DNA of 8,659 bases from Chitinophagaceae bacterium (GCA_026785745.1 JAJAZO010000456.1:1-8659); one strand, 5' to 3'. Counted from the stretch's first letter, positions 1 to 7,535 are shown. Translations and numbers: made by a program. The notes: generated from the letters alone by a model not told the origin.

Positions 1-141
1 AAGAATAACCGGGCAAGGTTTGAAATAAAACACAATACCTACCGGCTTATTGTTTTTATAAGTTATGATTCCGGAAGAGTGGTAATACGTTTCGTTGGCA
101 CTCATACAGAGTATGACAGAATAGACCCGGAAACAATCTGA
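1..141 (+). CDS. higB: HigB-family toxin (mRNA interferase), C-terminal part only
   Basis: The frame is open from base 1 to a TGA at 139-141 and gives 46 residues; the N-terminus lies outside the window. The visible part has the hallmark core of the HigB toxin family: NKYRL-like (here [12 protein letters not shown]) followed by [13 protein letters not shown], close to the RFVGTHxEYDKID consensus. Known family members are ribosome-associated mRNA endonucleases of type II toxin-antitoxin systems. The full protein is usually about 95-105 residues, so roughly half is seen. The antitoxin gene starts 12 bases downstream in the same orientation, so the two almost certainly form one operon with the toxin-first order usual for HigBA. 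The promoter is outside the window. Identification rests on motif recognition and on the neighbour. Confidence 0.85.
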   Translation, partial: KNNRARFEIKHNTYRLIVFISYDSGRVVIRFVGTHTEYDRIDPETI

Positions 142-153
142 TAAATTATTTTT

Positions 154-525
154 ATGAAGCAATGGCTGCCTATATCAACTGAACAGGAATATAAAGATGC
201 GGCTCAACGCTTTGAGGAAATCTATGATGCAGAGAAAGACTCTCCTCATTACAAAGAAATGCTGCTCCTGTCTCTTCTGATTAATGATTATGAAAAAAAA
301 CATTTCAACCTCCTGGAAGTTGACCCGGTAGAAATGATTAAAATCCGCATGGAAGATTTTGGTTATACCGCATCAGATTTAGCCAAAGAGTATGGTGACA
401 AGGGAACTGTAAGCAAAGTACTCAACTATAAACAAGCTCTTTCACTCACCATGATTCGAAAGTTCAGCAAGCTGCTCCGCATACCTGCTGATGCTCTTAC
501 CAAAGAGTATAAGCTGCATGTGTAG
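154..525 (+). CDS. higA: HigA-family antitoxin with XRE-type helix-turn-helix
   Basis: This 123-residue protein fits the HigA antitoxin family in length and layout. The N-terminal helical part (about residues 1-55) ends in the family signature YEKKHFNLLEVDPVEMIKIR, a counterpart of the YExxHxPIxxPDPIExIKFR stretch seen in relatives. A helix-turn-helix follows at about residues 62-115 (MEDFGYTASDLAKEYGDKGTVSKVLNYK, then LSLTMIRKFSKLLRIPADAL). HigA proteins bind and neutralise HigB and usually repress their own operon through the HTH. The HTH is slightly unusual: the recognition segment reads GDKGTVSKVLN where many relatives have a GSKSRVSEVLN type. The gene starts 12 bases after the toxin stop, consistent with co-transcription. 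Its stop codon lies one base from the stop of the converging gene, so no separate terminator fits between them. Confidence 0.88.
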   Translation: MKQWLPISTEQEYKDAAQRFEEIYDAEKDSPHYKEMLLLSLLINDYEKKHFNLLEVDPVEMIKIRMEDFGYTASDLAKEYGDKGTVSKVLNYKQALSLTMIRKFSKLLRIPADALTKEYKLHV

Positions 526-526
526 T

Positions 527-1594
527 TTATATCTCCCACCAATTTTTTCCTGAATATTGAGTATTAATAACAAGCGGTTCACCAATCTTCGGCGTCATCA
601 CCGCAACGTTTAACTCTTTTGCCTTTCCCATCACTCTTTTAATGGGTTCATGCCAGGCATGCATTCCCAACCTGAACTTACCCCAATGCACGGGCATTAA
701 TGCTTTGGCTTTTAAATCAACTGCGGCCTGCACCGTTTCCTCCGGCATCATATGTATCAATGGCCACATCGTATTGTACTGGCCAGATTCGAGAATCGCC
801 AAATCAAACGGATCATACTTTTCACCTATTGCTGCAAAATGTGTGTCGTATCCTGAATCACCTCCGAGATAAAAATTATGTGTTGCTGTTTTTAATATAA
901 AGGACGACCACAATGTTTGCCCCCTTTTAACTCCTCGTCCTGAAAAGTGACGGGCCGGTGCCGCTATCAATTGCATTGTTGAATCTAACTGTTCTGATTG
1001 CCACCAGTCCATTTCCGTTATTATATTTTCATCCACTCCCCAATGTTTTAAATGAGAACTGATACCGAGTGAACAATATATTTTGCTCACTTTGTTTCTG
1101 AGCTTACGGATAGTTTTAAAATCAAGATGGTCGTAATGGTCATGTGTAAGGATTAAATAATTTATAGGCGGCATATCATCTGCATTGTATTCATTACTAC
1201 CTGAAAAAGCTTTTACCATAAAAGATACCGGAGCCGCATTGCCACTGAATACAGGGTCAACCAGGAAATTTTTATTCCCTGCTCTCAATAAATAAGAAGA
1301 ATGGCCAAACCATACAATAACCGGATCATCAGCATCCAATTTATTCAAACCCGTTTTTACAAAAGGTAATTTAACCAGAGGCAATGTATCAGGATGCTTT
1401 TTAAAAAACTCCTTTGTCATCTTCCAGTATGAAACTCCTTCCGGCTTCATTGCTGTAGGAGATAGATTCTGAAAGGCACCGTCTTTATAATTGGGAGATT
1501 GCTGTAACCGTTGTAAAAGTTTTCCTGAGGGAAGCTTACCCGTAACCTTTAATGACATGATGATACTATTTTCAGCCCGCAAATTACCACCCAT
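527..1594 (-). CDS. MBL-fold metallo-hydrolase, UlaG / NAPE-PLD-like
   Basis: A 355-residue protein of the metallo-beta-lactamase superfamily. The zinc-binding motif HDHYDH is at residues 151-156 (LTHDHYDHLD). The other expected ligands are visible as His216 (APARHFSGRG), Asp246 (YLGGDSGYD) and His303 (PVHWGKF). The WFGHSSYLL strand near residue 95 and HMMPEE near 281 match the branch containing N-acyl-phosphatidylethanolamine phospholipase D and UlaG-like proteins. The substrate cannot be told from sequence; phosphodiester or lactone hydrolysis is a family-level inference. There is no signal peptide, so it is probably cytoplasmic. The ATG at 1594 is preceded directly by AGGTGA, which is too close for a normal ribosome-binding site. 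The Met at residue 13 (1558) is a plausible alternative start. It may be co-transcribed with the minus-strand gene 68 bases upstream. Confidence 0.85.
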   Translation of the reverse strand: MGGNLRAENSIIMSLKVTGKLPSGKLLQRLQQSPNYKDGAFQNLSPTAMKPEGVSYWKMTKEFFKKHPDTLPLVKLPFVKTGLNKLDADDPVIVWFGHSSYLLRAGNKNFLVDPVFSGNAAPVSFMVKAFSGSNEYNADDMPPINYLILTHDHYDHLDFKTIRKLRNKVSKIYCSLGISSHLKHWGVDENIITEMDWWQSEQLDSTMQLIAAPARHFSGRGVKRGQTLWSSFILKTATHNFYLGGDSGYDTHFAAIGEKYDPFDLAILESGQYNTMWPLIHMMPEETVQAAVDLKAKALMPVHWGKFRLGMHAWHEPIKRVMGKAKELNVAVMTPKIGEPLVINTQYSGKNWWEI

Positions 1595-1662
1595 TCACCT
1601 GCCAGCTACTCAATTTCGGTGAACAAACAATATTGAACCGTGAATGAATCTGCCGCATAATA

Positions 1663-2364
1663 CTAAAGCCTTTTAACCACAATACGATTAGGCGTAAGAT
1701 GGGTAATTACAACCTGTATTGTATCCCCTTCTTTTACGGTATCTATTTCGGGGCCGGTAATGGACAGTTTAGCCTGCATCTTATCGCCAAACAGGTTTAA
1801 ATAAACGGCATGGGGAGACAACTTATACACTATTGCTTCTATCTCAATTTTATTATTAAAATGCTGTAGTGCTTTTTTATATTCAGGGAAATAGTTGTGG
1901 GAGAAAAGTTCTGCAACAATACTATTCGGCTTTTCTACATTTAAAAGTTTAAAAGCAATTGCTTCGTTGGCCGCTGTTTCCACCGGTTCTCTTTCCCATT
2001 TTGACAGTTGAATAGGAAACAGAATATAACTGTCTATTTCTTTTACGAAAAACCTGCCATCCACTATTTTCAGATACCCGGAAAACCTGTTTTCGATAGC
2101 GGCTTTCTGCACCAGCAAACTAATAGTTTCATTATGCGTAAATTTTACATTGTACGCCGTCATCTTATCTCCCCTGTCTGATAGTTTGAGCTGAAAACTT
2201 ACTCCATCACCTAATCTGTACTGATGTGGCTTTTTTCCACTCCCTGCTTCTGTAGTTTTACAATTAACCGCCTTGCTTTTGTTATTTTGCAAGTACTCAA
2301 TAGTGGCAAACTGCTTCTCGTAGTTGATGAATGAAATTTTTCCTTTGTATAATTCTTCTTCCAT
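1663..2364 (-). CDS. Hypothetical protein with cold-shock-like and S1-like OB folds
   Basis: A 233-residue protein that I cannot assign to a named family. Residues 5-75 look like a divergent cold-shock domain: YKGKISFINYEKQFATIEY resembles the GxVKWFNxxKGFGFI strand pair, and YRLGDGVSFQL plus MTAYNVKF resemble the closing strands. The aromatic RNA-binding positions are only partly kept. Residues about 171-233 look like an S1 domain (KIEIEAIVYKLSPHAVYLNL, then VKEGDTIQVVITHLTPNRIVV). The middle part (about 92-153: FSGYLKIVDGRFFVKE to SIVAEL) may be a third small beta barrel. If so, the protein is a chain of OB folds and could bind RNA or single-stranded DNA; this is inference from pattern. There is no signal peptide or membrane segment. 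The start has a perfect Bacteroidota -7 box just upstream. Confidence 0.7.
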   Translation of the reverse strand: MEEELYKGKISFINYEKQFATIEYLQNNKSKAVNCKTTEAGSGKKPHQYRLGDGVSFQLKLSDRGDKMTAYNVKFTHNETISLLVQKAAIENRFSGYLKIVDGRFFVKEIDSYILFPIQLSKWEREPVETAANEAIAFKLLNVEKPNSIVAELFSHNYFPEYKKALQHFNNKIEIEAIVYKLSPHAVYLNLFGDKMQAKLSITGPEIDTVKEGDTIQVVITHLTPNRIVVKRL

Positions 2365-2377
2365 AAAAGTAATTATG

Positions 2378-2385
2378 CAAATTTA
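2378..2385 (-). promoter_or_regulatory. Candidate -7 box for the OB-fold gene
   Basis: Read on the minus strand, this is TAAATTTG, a perfect match to the Bacteroidota TAnnTTTG -7 element. It lies 13 bases upstream of the ATG at 2364, so the leader would be only about 10 bases long. No convincing TTG -33 element is seen 19-21 bases further upstream, so the call depends on the -7 box alone. Confidence 0.3.
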
Positions 2386-2472
2386 TGCGTAAGCAGAATA
2401 ACTAACCATTAAAATAAACAGCCCCGGTTAATTACAAAATTCACTCCTATATTTATTGCTTAATTTTCTATC

Positions 2473-3075
2473 ATGTCAACACATCTTCTTAACCGCTCCA
2501 CTTTTGGCGACCCCAGCAACTCTGGTAATTTAATGACGATTGAAGAAGCCATCAGTTTATTAAACGAATGGGTGCCCAACGAAAAGCTTCGCCTGCACAT
2601 GAAGCAAGTGGCGGCCAATATGAAGGCATGGGCCATTGAAAAAGAAAGTGCCAATGAACAAACAGCATTAAAATGGGAACTGGCTGGCCTGCTGCATGAT
2701 GCTGACTGGGAAAAATATCCTGATGACCACTGCCGTATTATTATTGAAGAATTAGAACGAAGAAATATTGACCCGGATGTTATTCATTGTATAGCTTCCC
2801 ATGGACCAAAAGTGTTTGGAGTAGAGCCGGTGAGTAAAATGGATAAGATGATCTATGCCATTGATGAGCTTTCCGGCTTTATTCATGCTGCTGCATTAAT
2901 TCGACCCACACTATATGAAGGATTAGAAGTAAAAAGTGTTTTGAAAAGACTAAAGACTCCTTCCTTTGCCGCCCAGGTAAACCGTGATGATATTACGGAC
3001 GCATTATCAAGGATTAATCTTCAATTAGAAGACTTGATTCAGTTCATTATCTCCCACCAAAAGGACGTTTCGTAA
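2473..3075 (+). CDS. HD-superfamily predicted hydrolase (COG2316-like)
   Basis: A 200-residue HD-domain protein. The metal-binding residues of the HD fold are all visible: His42 (RLHMKQV), the HD doublet His75-Asp76 (AGLLHDADWEK), His110 (IASHG) and Asp131 (YAIDELSG). This pattern and the length match the small predicted HD-family hydrolases grouped in COG2316. HD proteins act on phosphate esters, often of nucleotides, but the substrate is unknown here. No signal peptide is seen, so it is probably cytoplasmic. The start is uncertain. Relatives usually begin a few residues before a segment like EAISLLNEWVPNEKL, which favours the Met at residue 21 (2533). The longer reading adds 20 residues of low-complexity, non-family sequence. 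A near-consensus -7 box (TATATTTA, 2448-2455) lies just upstream of the longer start. The gene diverges from the OB-fold gene. Confidence 0.82.
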   Translation: MSTHLLNRSTFGDPSNSGNLMTIEEAISLLNEWVPNEKLRLHMKQVAANMKAWAIEKESANEQTALKWELAGLLHDADWEKYPDDHCRIIIEELERRNIDPDVIHCIASHGPKVFGVEPVSKMDKMIYAIDELSGFIHAAALIRPTLYEGLEVKSVLKRLKTPSFAAQVNRDDITDALSRINLQLEDLIQFIISHQKDVS

Positions 3076-3199
3076 AATTTCCTCGTAAAAAAACATTACA
3101 ATTTTTTTAAACCTGACAGATTAAACCCGGTCACAAAGCCCGACCGTGTATCCAAACCCTTTGTAAAAAACATTAATTCACCAAAAAAGTAAATCATTT

Positions 3200-6097
3200 A
3201 TGAGGAAGTTTTACGCTTTACTCGCCGGGCTATTTATGTGCCTGGCTGTTAGCAACATCTCCGCACAAACCAGTACCCCCGACGTAGCGAATTTCACTTT
3301 CGTTGTTAATGCCCCTAACAACGATGTAGTATTTACCAACACCTCCACTATCAGTACCATCGGCGGTTTTCGCCGTGCCGTCTGGAGTTTTGGTGATGGA
3401 ACTGTTGCAATTACCCCGCCGCTGGCAGGTACGCAACACCATTATCAATCAGCAGGCACTTATACTGTTTGCCTGAAAATTTTCAGGTATGAACCTAACC
3501 TGAACGACTCTGTGTTAACTGCACAGATTTGTAAAACAGTAGTGATCGAAACTAATTGCAGAGCCAATTTTGAATCACCCGGCATTTCTACATCTAACAC
3601 ACCTCTTGGAAGATACTTTGTAGCACAGCCGTGGCATAATCAAAATAAAAAGCCAACAAGAATTTGCTGGACATTTGGTGATGGCCGGGATACCTGTATT
3701 CAATACCCCGCAAATTATACCGGCGTATATGGTGTTTTCCATTTGTACTCCCAACCCGGCAACTATAATGTATGTGTATCTATTCAATACGATGGCGGTT
3801 GCCAGGCACAAAGTTGTCGTGTAATAGAAATAATTGCACCCGATATATGCGGTGCAAATTTTGAAAGAATAGAATTAGCTGCAATAACCAATCCGCTGAA
3901 TGCTACCTTCAAAGCATTCCCATGGCATAGCAATAATAAAAAGCCGGTAAGAATATGTTGGGAATTTGGCGATGGCAGGGATACCTGCATTCAATACAGC
4001 AATACATTTCCCGGACCTTATACAGTTAATCATACCTATCTCAACGCTGGCTTGTACAACGTATGTGTAAAGATTCTGTACCAGGGTGGTTGCGAAGCAA
4101 GAAAATGTGAACCAGTAAGGATTGGAAGACCGGATAGCTGCCGGGCAAATTTTGTACGGTTGCCCCTGACTCCATCCAACAATCCGCTGACTGTTGTTTA
4201 CAAAGCATTACCCTGGCATAACAATAATAAAAAACCTGCCCGCATCTGCTGGCAGTTTGGTGATGGCACCGATACTTGTATCAATTACCTGAATATCTAT
4301 AGCGGTCAATATACCGTTCCGCATACTTATAGCCAACCGGGTTTATATGAAGTATGTGTAAAGATTAATTACTACGGTGGTTGCGAAGCAAGAAAATGTG
4401 AAGAGGTACGGGTTGTAAGACCAGACACTTGCCGTGCAGATTTTGAAAAAATTCCGGTTCTTTCTACCAACAATCCTTTACAAGCTTATTTTAAAGCACT
4501 GCCGGGGCATAATAATAACCGTAAACCTTCTAAAGTTTGCTGGACATTTGGTGATGGCAGAGATACCTGTATCAACTATCCGGAAAACTACACTGGTCTG
4601 TATGGTGTTAATCATACTTATAATCATCCGGGACAGTATGAAGTATGTGAAAAGATTCTCAACTATGGCGGTTGCGAAGCCAGGAAATGTAAGCCTGTAG
4701 TAATCACACAGCCAGATATTTGCAGGGCAGATTTTGAAAGACTACCATTAACTGCCGGCACTACACCACAAACAGTTGTCTTCAAGGCATTGCCATGGCA
4801 TAATAATAATAAAAAGCCGGTAAAAATTTGCTGGACATTTGGTGATGGCACTGATACCTGTATTAATTATACTCCAAATCATACCGGTCCTTATGTGGTG
4901 CCACATCATTACAGCCAGCCGGGGCAGTACGAAGTATGTGTGAAGATTCTATATGCAGGCGGATGTGAAGCAAGGAAATGCAAAGTCGTAGAAATCATAC
5001 ATCCTGATAGTTGCCGTGCTGATTTTGAAAGGTTGCCATTTACAACGGGCAATACACCATTGACTGTTGGCTTCAAAGCATTGCCATGGCATAATAATAA
5101 TAAAAAGCCGGTGAGAATATGCTGGACATTTGGTGACGGTACCGACACCTGTATTAATTACACGCCAAACCATACTGGCCCTTATGTGGTAGCTCATCGT
5201 TACAATCAGCCGGGTCAATATGAAGTGTGTGTGAAAATTATATATGCAGGCGGATGTGAAGCAAGGAAGTGCAGGGTGGTATCAATACCTCCTCCACAAG
5301 TAAATTGTTCCGTAAACTTATTTGAAATCACTCCATCTATTACCAGTTTGGTTCGTGGCTTCCTGGCAGTACCCCAGACAGAGCCAACAAGAAGGCCGGA
5401 ACGTATCTGCTGGTATTTTGGAGATGGCGAGGATACTTGTATCATGATAGACCCTTCGCAACCATTGCCTGATCTAACTATTCGTCACACTTATCCAGGA
5501 CCAGGAGTGTACAGAGCTTGTGTAAAAATCCTGTTTCAGGGTGGTTGCATTGCACAAAGTTGTCGTGAAGTAGTAATCCGTGCTGCCAGTAATGTATGTG
5601 GTGGGTATATGACCGATTCTCTTACTGGCCCACGAACATTTAAGTTCAAAGGGTTCAGTATTCATAATCCAAATGATGAAGTGCTGTCTTACCGCTGGTC
5701 GTTTGGTGATGGTACCAGTGCCCTTGGCCGTGAAGTAACGCATACTTATAGCCAGGGCGGCGATTACAGGGTATGCCTGACTATTAAAACAAGACTGGGG
5801 TGTGAAACCAATATTTGTAAAACAGTAAGGGTGCCGGGAAATAATCAACCTGCATTGGTGCTAACACCTAACCCTGTGGTAAATGAACTACATGCCCAGT
5901 TCTTCTCAACACATACCGAACAAGTAAATATCAGAATAATGAATGGGTTTGGCGTGCAGGTGAGGGCTTATACCCGCAATGCAACGGTTGGTCCCAATAA
6001 CTGGGGTTTCGATCTGGCAACTTTAATGCCCGGTATTTATACATTCATTATTCAATCACCTAATCAATTGGCAAGTGCCCTATTTATAAAACTGTAA
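3200..6097 (+). CDS. Secreted PKD-repeat protein with T9SS type A sorting tail
   Basis: A 965-residue exported protein. Residues 1-22 form a signal peptide (MRKFYALLAGLFMCLAVSN, likely cut at ISA|Q23); Cys14 is not in a lipobox. Nine PKD-type domains follow, each with a W-x-FGDG strand and a later HTY/HxY-x4-GxYxVC strand. Domain 1 spans about 25-119; domains 2-9 start at residues 120, 217, 314, 411, 508, 605, 703 and 800. Domains 2-8 share six cysteines and the loop WHNNNKKP. Domain 5 is the odd copy, with Trp replaced by Gly in that loop and VCEKI for VCVKI. The last 80 residues (LVLTPNPVVNEL to LASALFIKL) are a type IX secretion C-terminal domain, so the protein should cross the outer membrane and be surface-attached or released. 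No catalytic domain is present. An adhesive, structural or glycan-binding role is inference. A strong terminator follows. Confidence 0.9.
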   Translation: MRKFYALLAGLFMCLAVSNISAQTSTPDVANFTFVVNAPNNDVVFTNTSTISTIGGFRRAVWSFGDGTVAITPPLAGTQHHYQSAGTYTVCLKIFRYEPNLNDSVLTAQICKTVVIETNCRANFESPGISTSNTPLGRYFVAQPWHNQNKKPTRICWTFGDGRDTCIQYPANYTGVYGVFHLYSQPGNYNVCVSIQYDGGCQAQSCRVIEIIAPDICGANFERIELAAITNPLNATFKAFPWHSNNKKPVRICWEFGDGRDTCIQYSNTFPGPYTVNHTYLNAGLYNVCVKILYQGGCEARKCEPVRIGRPDSCRANFVRLPLTPSNNPLTVVYKALPWHNNNKKPARICWQFGDGTDTCINYLNIYSGQYTVPHTYSQPGLYEVCVKINYYGGCEARKCEEVRVVRPDTCRADFEKIPVLSTNNPLQAYFKALPGHNNNRKPSKVCWTFGDGRDTCINYPENYTGLYGVNHTYNHPGQYEVCEKILNYGGCEARKCKPVVITQPDICRADFERLPLTAGTTPQTVVFKALPWHNNNKKPVKICWTFGDGTDTCINYTPNHTGPYVVPHHYSQPGQYEVCVKILYAGGCEARKCKVVEIIHPDSCRADFERLPFTTGNTPLTVGFKALPWHNNNKKPVRICWTFGDGTDTCINYTPNHTGPYVVAHRYNQPGQYEVCVKIIYAGGCEARKCRVVSIPPPQVNCSVNLFEITPSITSLVRGFLAVPQTEPTRRPERICWYFGDGEDTCIMIDPSQPLPDLTIRHTYPGPGVYRACVKILFQGGCIAQSCREVVIRAASNVCGGYMTDSLTGPRTFKFKGFSIHNPNDEVLSYRWSFGDGTSALGREVTHTYSQGGDYRVCLTIKTRLGCETNICKTVRVPGNNQPALVLTPNPVVNELHAQFFSTHTEQVNIRIMNGFGVQVRAYTRNATVGPNNWGFDLATLMPGIYTFIIQSPNQLASALFIKL
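3557..5851 (+). repeat. Tandem array of eight PKD-coding units, 291-bp period
   Basis: Eight consecutive units begin with a Cys codon at 3557, 3848, 4139, 4430, 4721, 5012, 5306 and 5597. The first six starts are exactly 291 bp apart; unit 7 carries one extra codon at its end (294 bp), unit 8 is again 291 bp, and the last unit is shorter (about 85 codons). Units at 4721 and 5012 are the most alike, about 85% identical in protein, with a 35-base stretch identical in both (4787-4821 and 5078-5112). The first and last two units are the most diverged, which suggests expansion from the middle of the array. The units lie within the large secreted-protein gene and stay in frame throughout. Confidence 0.9.
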
Positions 6098-6128
6098 TTA
6101 CCTTTTTCTTACGTCAGGGCTAACAAAC

Positions 6129-6175
6129 AAAAGCCGTCTCTTCCTGAGTATATCGAAGGATTGAGGCGGCTTTTT
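6129..6175 (+). terminator. Rho-independent terminator after the PKD-repeat gene
   Basis: Arms AAAAGCCGTCTC (6129-6140) and GAGGCGGCTTTT (6163-6174) pair over 12 positions, with one G-T wobble, and a short inner TCCT/AGGA pairing is possible. The right arm runs into five T residues (6171-6175). It lies 31 bases after the stop of the secreted-protein gene and should end its transcript. Confidence 0.85.
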
Positions 6176-6607
6176 ACATTTGAGCAGGTAACGATCTAAT
6201 ATTTGTGAAGACAAGGAATTGAAAAATGTAAAGCCCGGTACAAATGTCCAATTGAAAATATTAAAGTTTAAGTTATCAGCTAAAAGCCAAATTTATAACT
6301 GTCAACCCAATCCACTGTTGAAAGTAGCAAGATAAGGGCTTATTCGGCAGCCATCATAGAAGCTAACCCAGTTAGCCAGTGGTCTTTTTTGTCAATTAGT
6401 TTGCCGCTTATTATCACTATATAAGAATAGATAAAACATCCTTCAAGATATTCTTTTTTTAATGTCGGCTTTGCTGCCCAACAATAATGTCCTTGTATAA
6501 AATTTTGTAATGTCGGGTTTGATTTTAGTCCAAAGTTGTTGTGTCAGTTTCTATCCATTCTAAGGAAACTTTCCAATAGTAAAATTATATCGTCTGTTTG
6601 AAATCAT
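6176..6607. other. Long intergenic stretch, no intact gene
   Basis: About 430 A+T-rich bases lie between the terminator and the stop of the LuxR-type gene. No start-to-stop coding frame of convincing size is present on either strand. The only coding-like signal is a minus-strand open segment at 6340-6584, listed separately as a possible gene remnant. From 6176 to 6339 I see nothing assignable. A 14-base near-repeat, TAATGTCGG(C/G)TTTG, occurs at 6460-6473 and 6508-6521 but is probably chance. Confidence 0.6.
6340..6584 (-). pseudogene. Possible frameshifted gene remnant of unknown function
   Basis: On the minus strand, 67 sense codons (6343-6543) run to a TAA at 6340-6342 and read like real protein: SNPTLQNFIQGHYCWAAKP, then KKEYLEGCFIYSYIVIISGK and DHWLTGLASMMAAE. 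There is no start codon at its head. In a different frame just upstream (down to about 6528), FYYWKVSLEWIETDTTTLD is open for 19 codons before a stop. The two pieces together resemble the end of one protein broken by a frameshift near 6530-6543, with the 5' part lost near the LuxR-type gene. I do not recognise the family. Balanced amino-acid use argues for former coding; the short length and missing start argue against a live gene. Confidence 0.3.
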
Positions 6608-7429
6608 TTATATCATACCAGACATCTTTGCCAATTGCACTAAAGCGGTGCTATCCCTTGCACCTAAACGTTCCATCATATTGCTGCGGTGATTTCCTAC
6701 GGTATTGACACTAATGAACAAACTTTTGGCAATTTCCTTGGTATCCCAATCCTCAGCTATCAGTTTCAATACGTCTTTTTCCCTGGTGGACAACAAATCA
6801 TGTCCTGCCGAATCTTTTGTTTCAGAATGGAATGTTTGTACAAATTTATTTTCAGAACCATAAGAAAAGCGAATCCAGTAATAAGGATATTCTTTTTTGA
6901 TCAGGTGATGAATGTTTTGTACATAATTGAGTGTGAAGGTGAAATTATTTTGTTCATCGCTTTGCAATGGCATTCCCTGTGAAAAAATTCGAATGGGTCT
7001 GTTGTCAGTACGCATATACTTCATATTACTATGATGAATTTTCATATTGGTTCTGTCTTCAGTAGGGATTTTTTGAAGCACCTTTGTAAACCAGTCTACC
7101 GATTCATAAGGAAAACTTGCATAGTCTGGGTGCAAGAGCCCTAAGATGCTAATCATTCGTTCATTGCTTGTTCCTTCGGGCAAAGGTCCCCAAAACTCCA
7201 TGTGTCCAACTTCAAGCTCAGGTGAATAGGTTTTATGATTGAAGATGGTTAGGTGGGAGTCTGTGCCCTTAACCCCTTTTAATAAAAATTCAAGTTCTTC
7301 CAGGTATTCTTCTCGCCTGTCCAACTGATGTTCTCCATAAACATAATGAGAAAGCTGAGCCACACGGTTATAAATGGATTCTACCTTTCGCAAACCAATG
7401 AGGTAGGGAGAAATTTCAATTGGGCTCAT
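6608..7429 (-). CDS. LuxR-family transcriptional regulator with PAS-like sensor part
   Basis: A 273-residue DNA-binding regulator. Residues about 212-270 are a clear LuxR/GerE helix-turn-helix: LLSTREKDVLKLIAED, DTKEIAKSLFIS, then the recognition helix VNTVGNHRSNMMERLGA. The N-terminal 200 residues have no receiver-domain aspartate pattern, so this is not a standard response regulator. Alternating strands with conserved aromatics at about 57-195 (from LTIFNHKTYSP to YYWIRFSYGSENKFVQTF) suggest a PAS-like sensory fold, as in the PAS-LuxR proteins common in Bacteroidota; this is inference. The ligand is unknown. The gene diverges from a truncated sigma-factor gene, and the space between them contains palindromes (7452-7470, 7536-7554) that this protein may bind. 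The first lies only 22 bases upstream of its own start, which fits autoregulation. Confidence 0.82.
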   Translation of the reverse strand: MSPIEISPYLIGLRKVESIYNRVAQLSHYVYGEHQLDRREEYLEELEFLLKGVKGTDSHLTIFNHKTYSPELEVGHMEFWGPLPEGTSNERMISILGLLHPDYASFPYESVDWFTKVLQKIPTEDRTNMKIHHSNMKYMRTDNRPIRIFSQGMPLQSDEQNNFTFTLNYVQNIHHLIKKEYPYYWIRFSYGSENKFVQTFHSETKDSAGHDLLSTREKDVLKLIAEDWDTKEIAKSLFISVNTVGNHRSNMMERLGARDSTALVQLAKMSGMI

Positions 7430-7451
7430 TAAAATAGAGTTTTGTTTTAAA

Positions 7452-7483
7452 AATAGTGATTTTCACTATTGCACTAGTGAAAA
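7452..7483. promoter_or_regulatory. Overlapping palindromes, candidate LuxR-protein operator
   Basis: The 19-base palindrome AATAGTGATTTTCACTATT (7452-7470) has perfect 8-bp arms around TTT. Its right half also pairs with a third arm, so that TTTTCACTA (7460-7468) and TAGTGAAAA (7475-7483) form a second perfect inverted repeat around a 6-base spacer. The two TAGTGA half-sites (7454 and 7475) are 21 bp apart, two helical turns. The array sits 22 bases upstream of the LuxR-type gene start, well placed for autoregulation. Binding by that protein is inferred from position only. Confidence 0.5.
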
Positions 7484-7535
7484 CTAACTAAATACCTGGT
7501 ATTCCTGCTAAATCTCCTATTTAACAAGTACCTGG

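Noticed and set aside
3128..3146. Inverted repeat CGGTC/GACCG upstream of the secreted-protein gene.
   Set aside because: Only 5 bp arms with a 9-base loop and no T-tract; not convincing as terminator or operator, and no clear -7/-33 promoter pair was found there.
3230..3250. Cys14 in the signal peptide as a lipoprotein site.
   Set aside because: The preceding residues LFM do not fit a lipobox, and ISA|Q gives a good signal peptidase I site.
3230..5848. Several antisense and out-of-frame open frames inside the PKD-repeat gene (62-124 codons).
   Set aside because: They recur with the 291-bp period because the sense repeats recur; they are shadows of the real frame.
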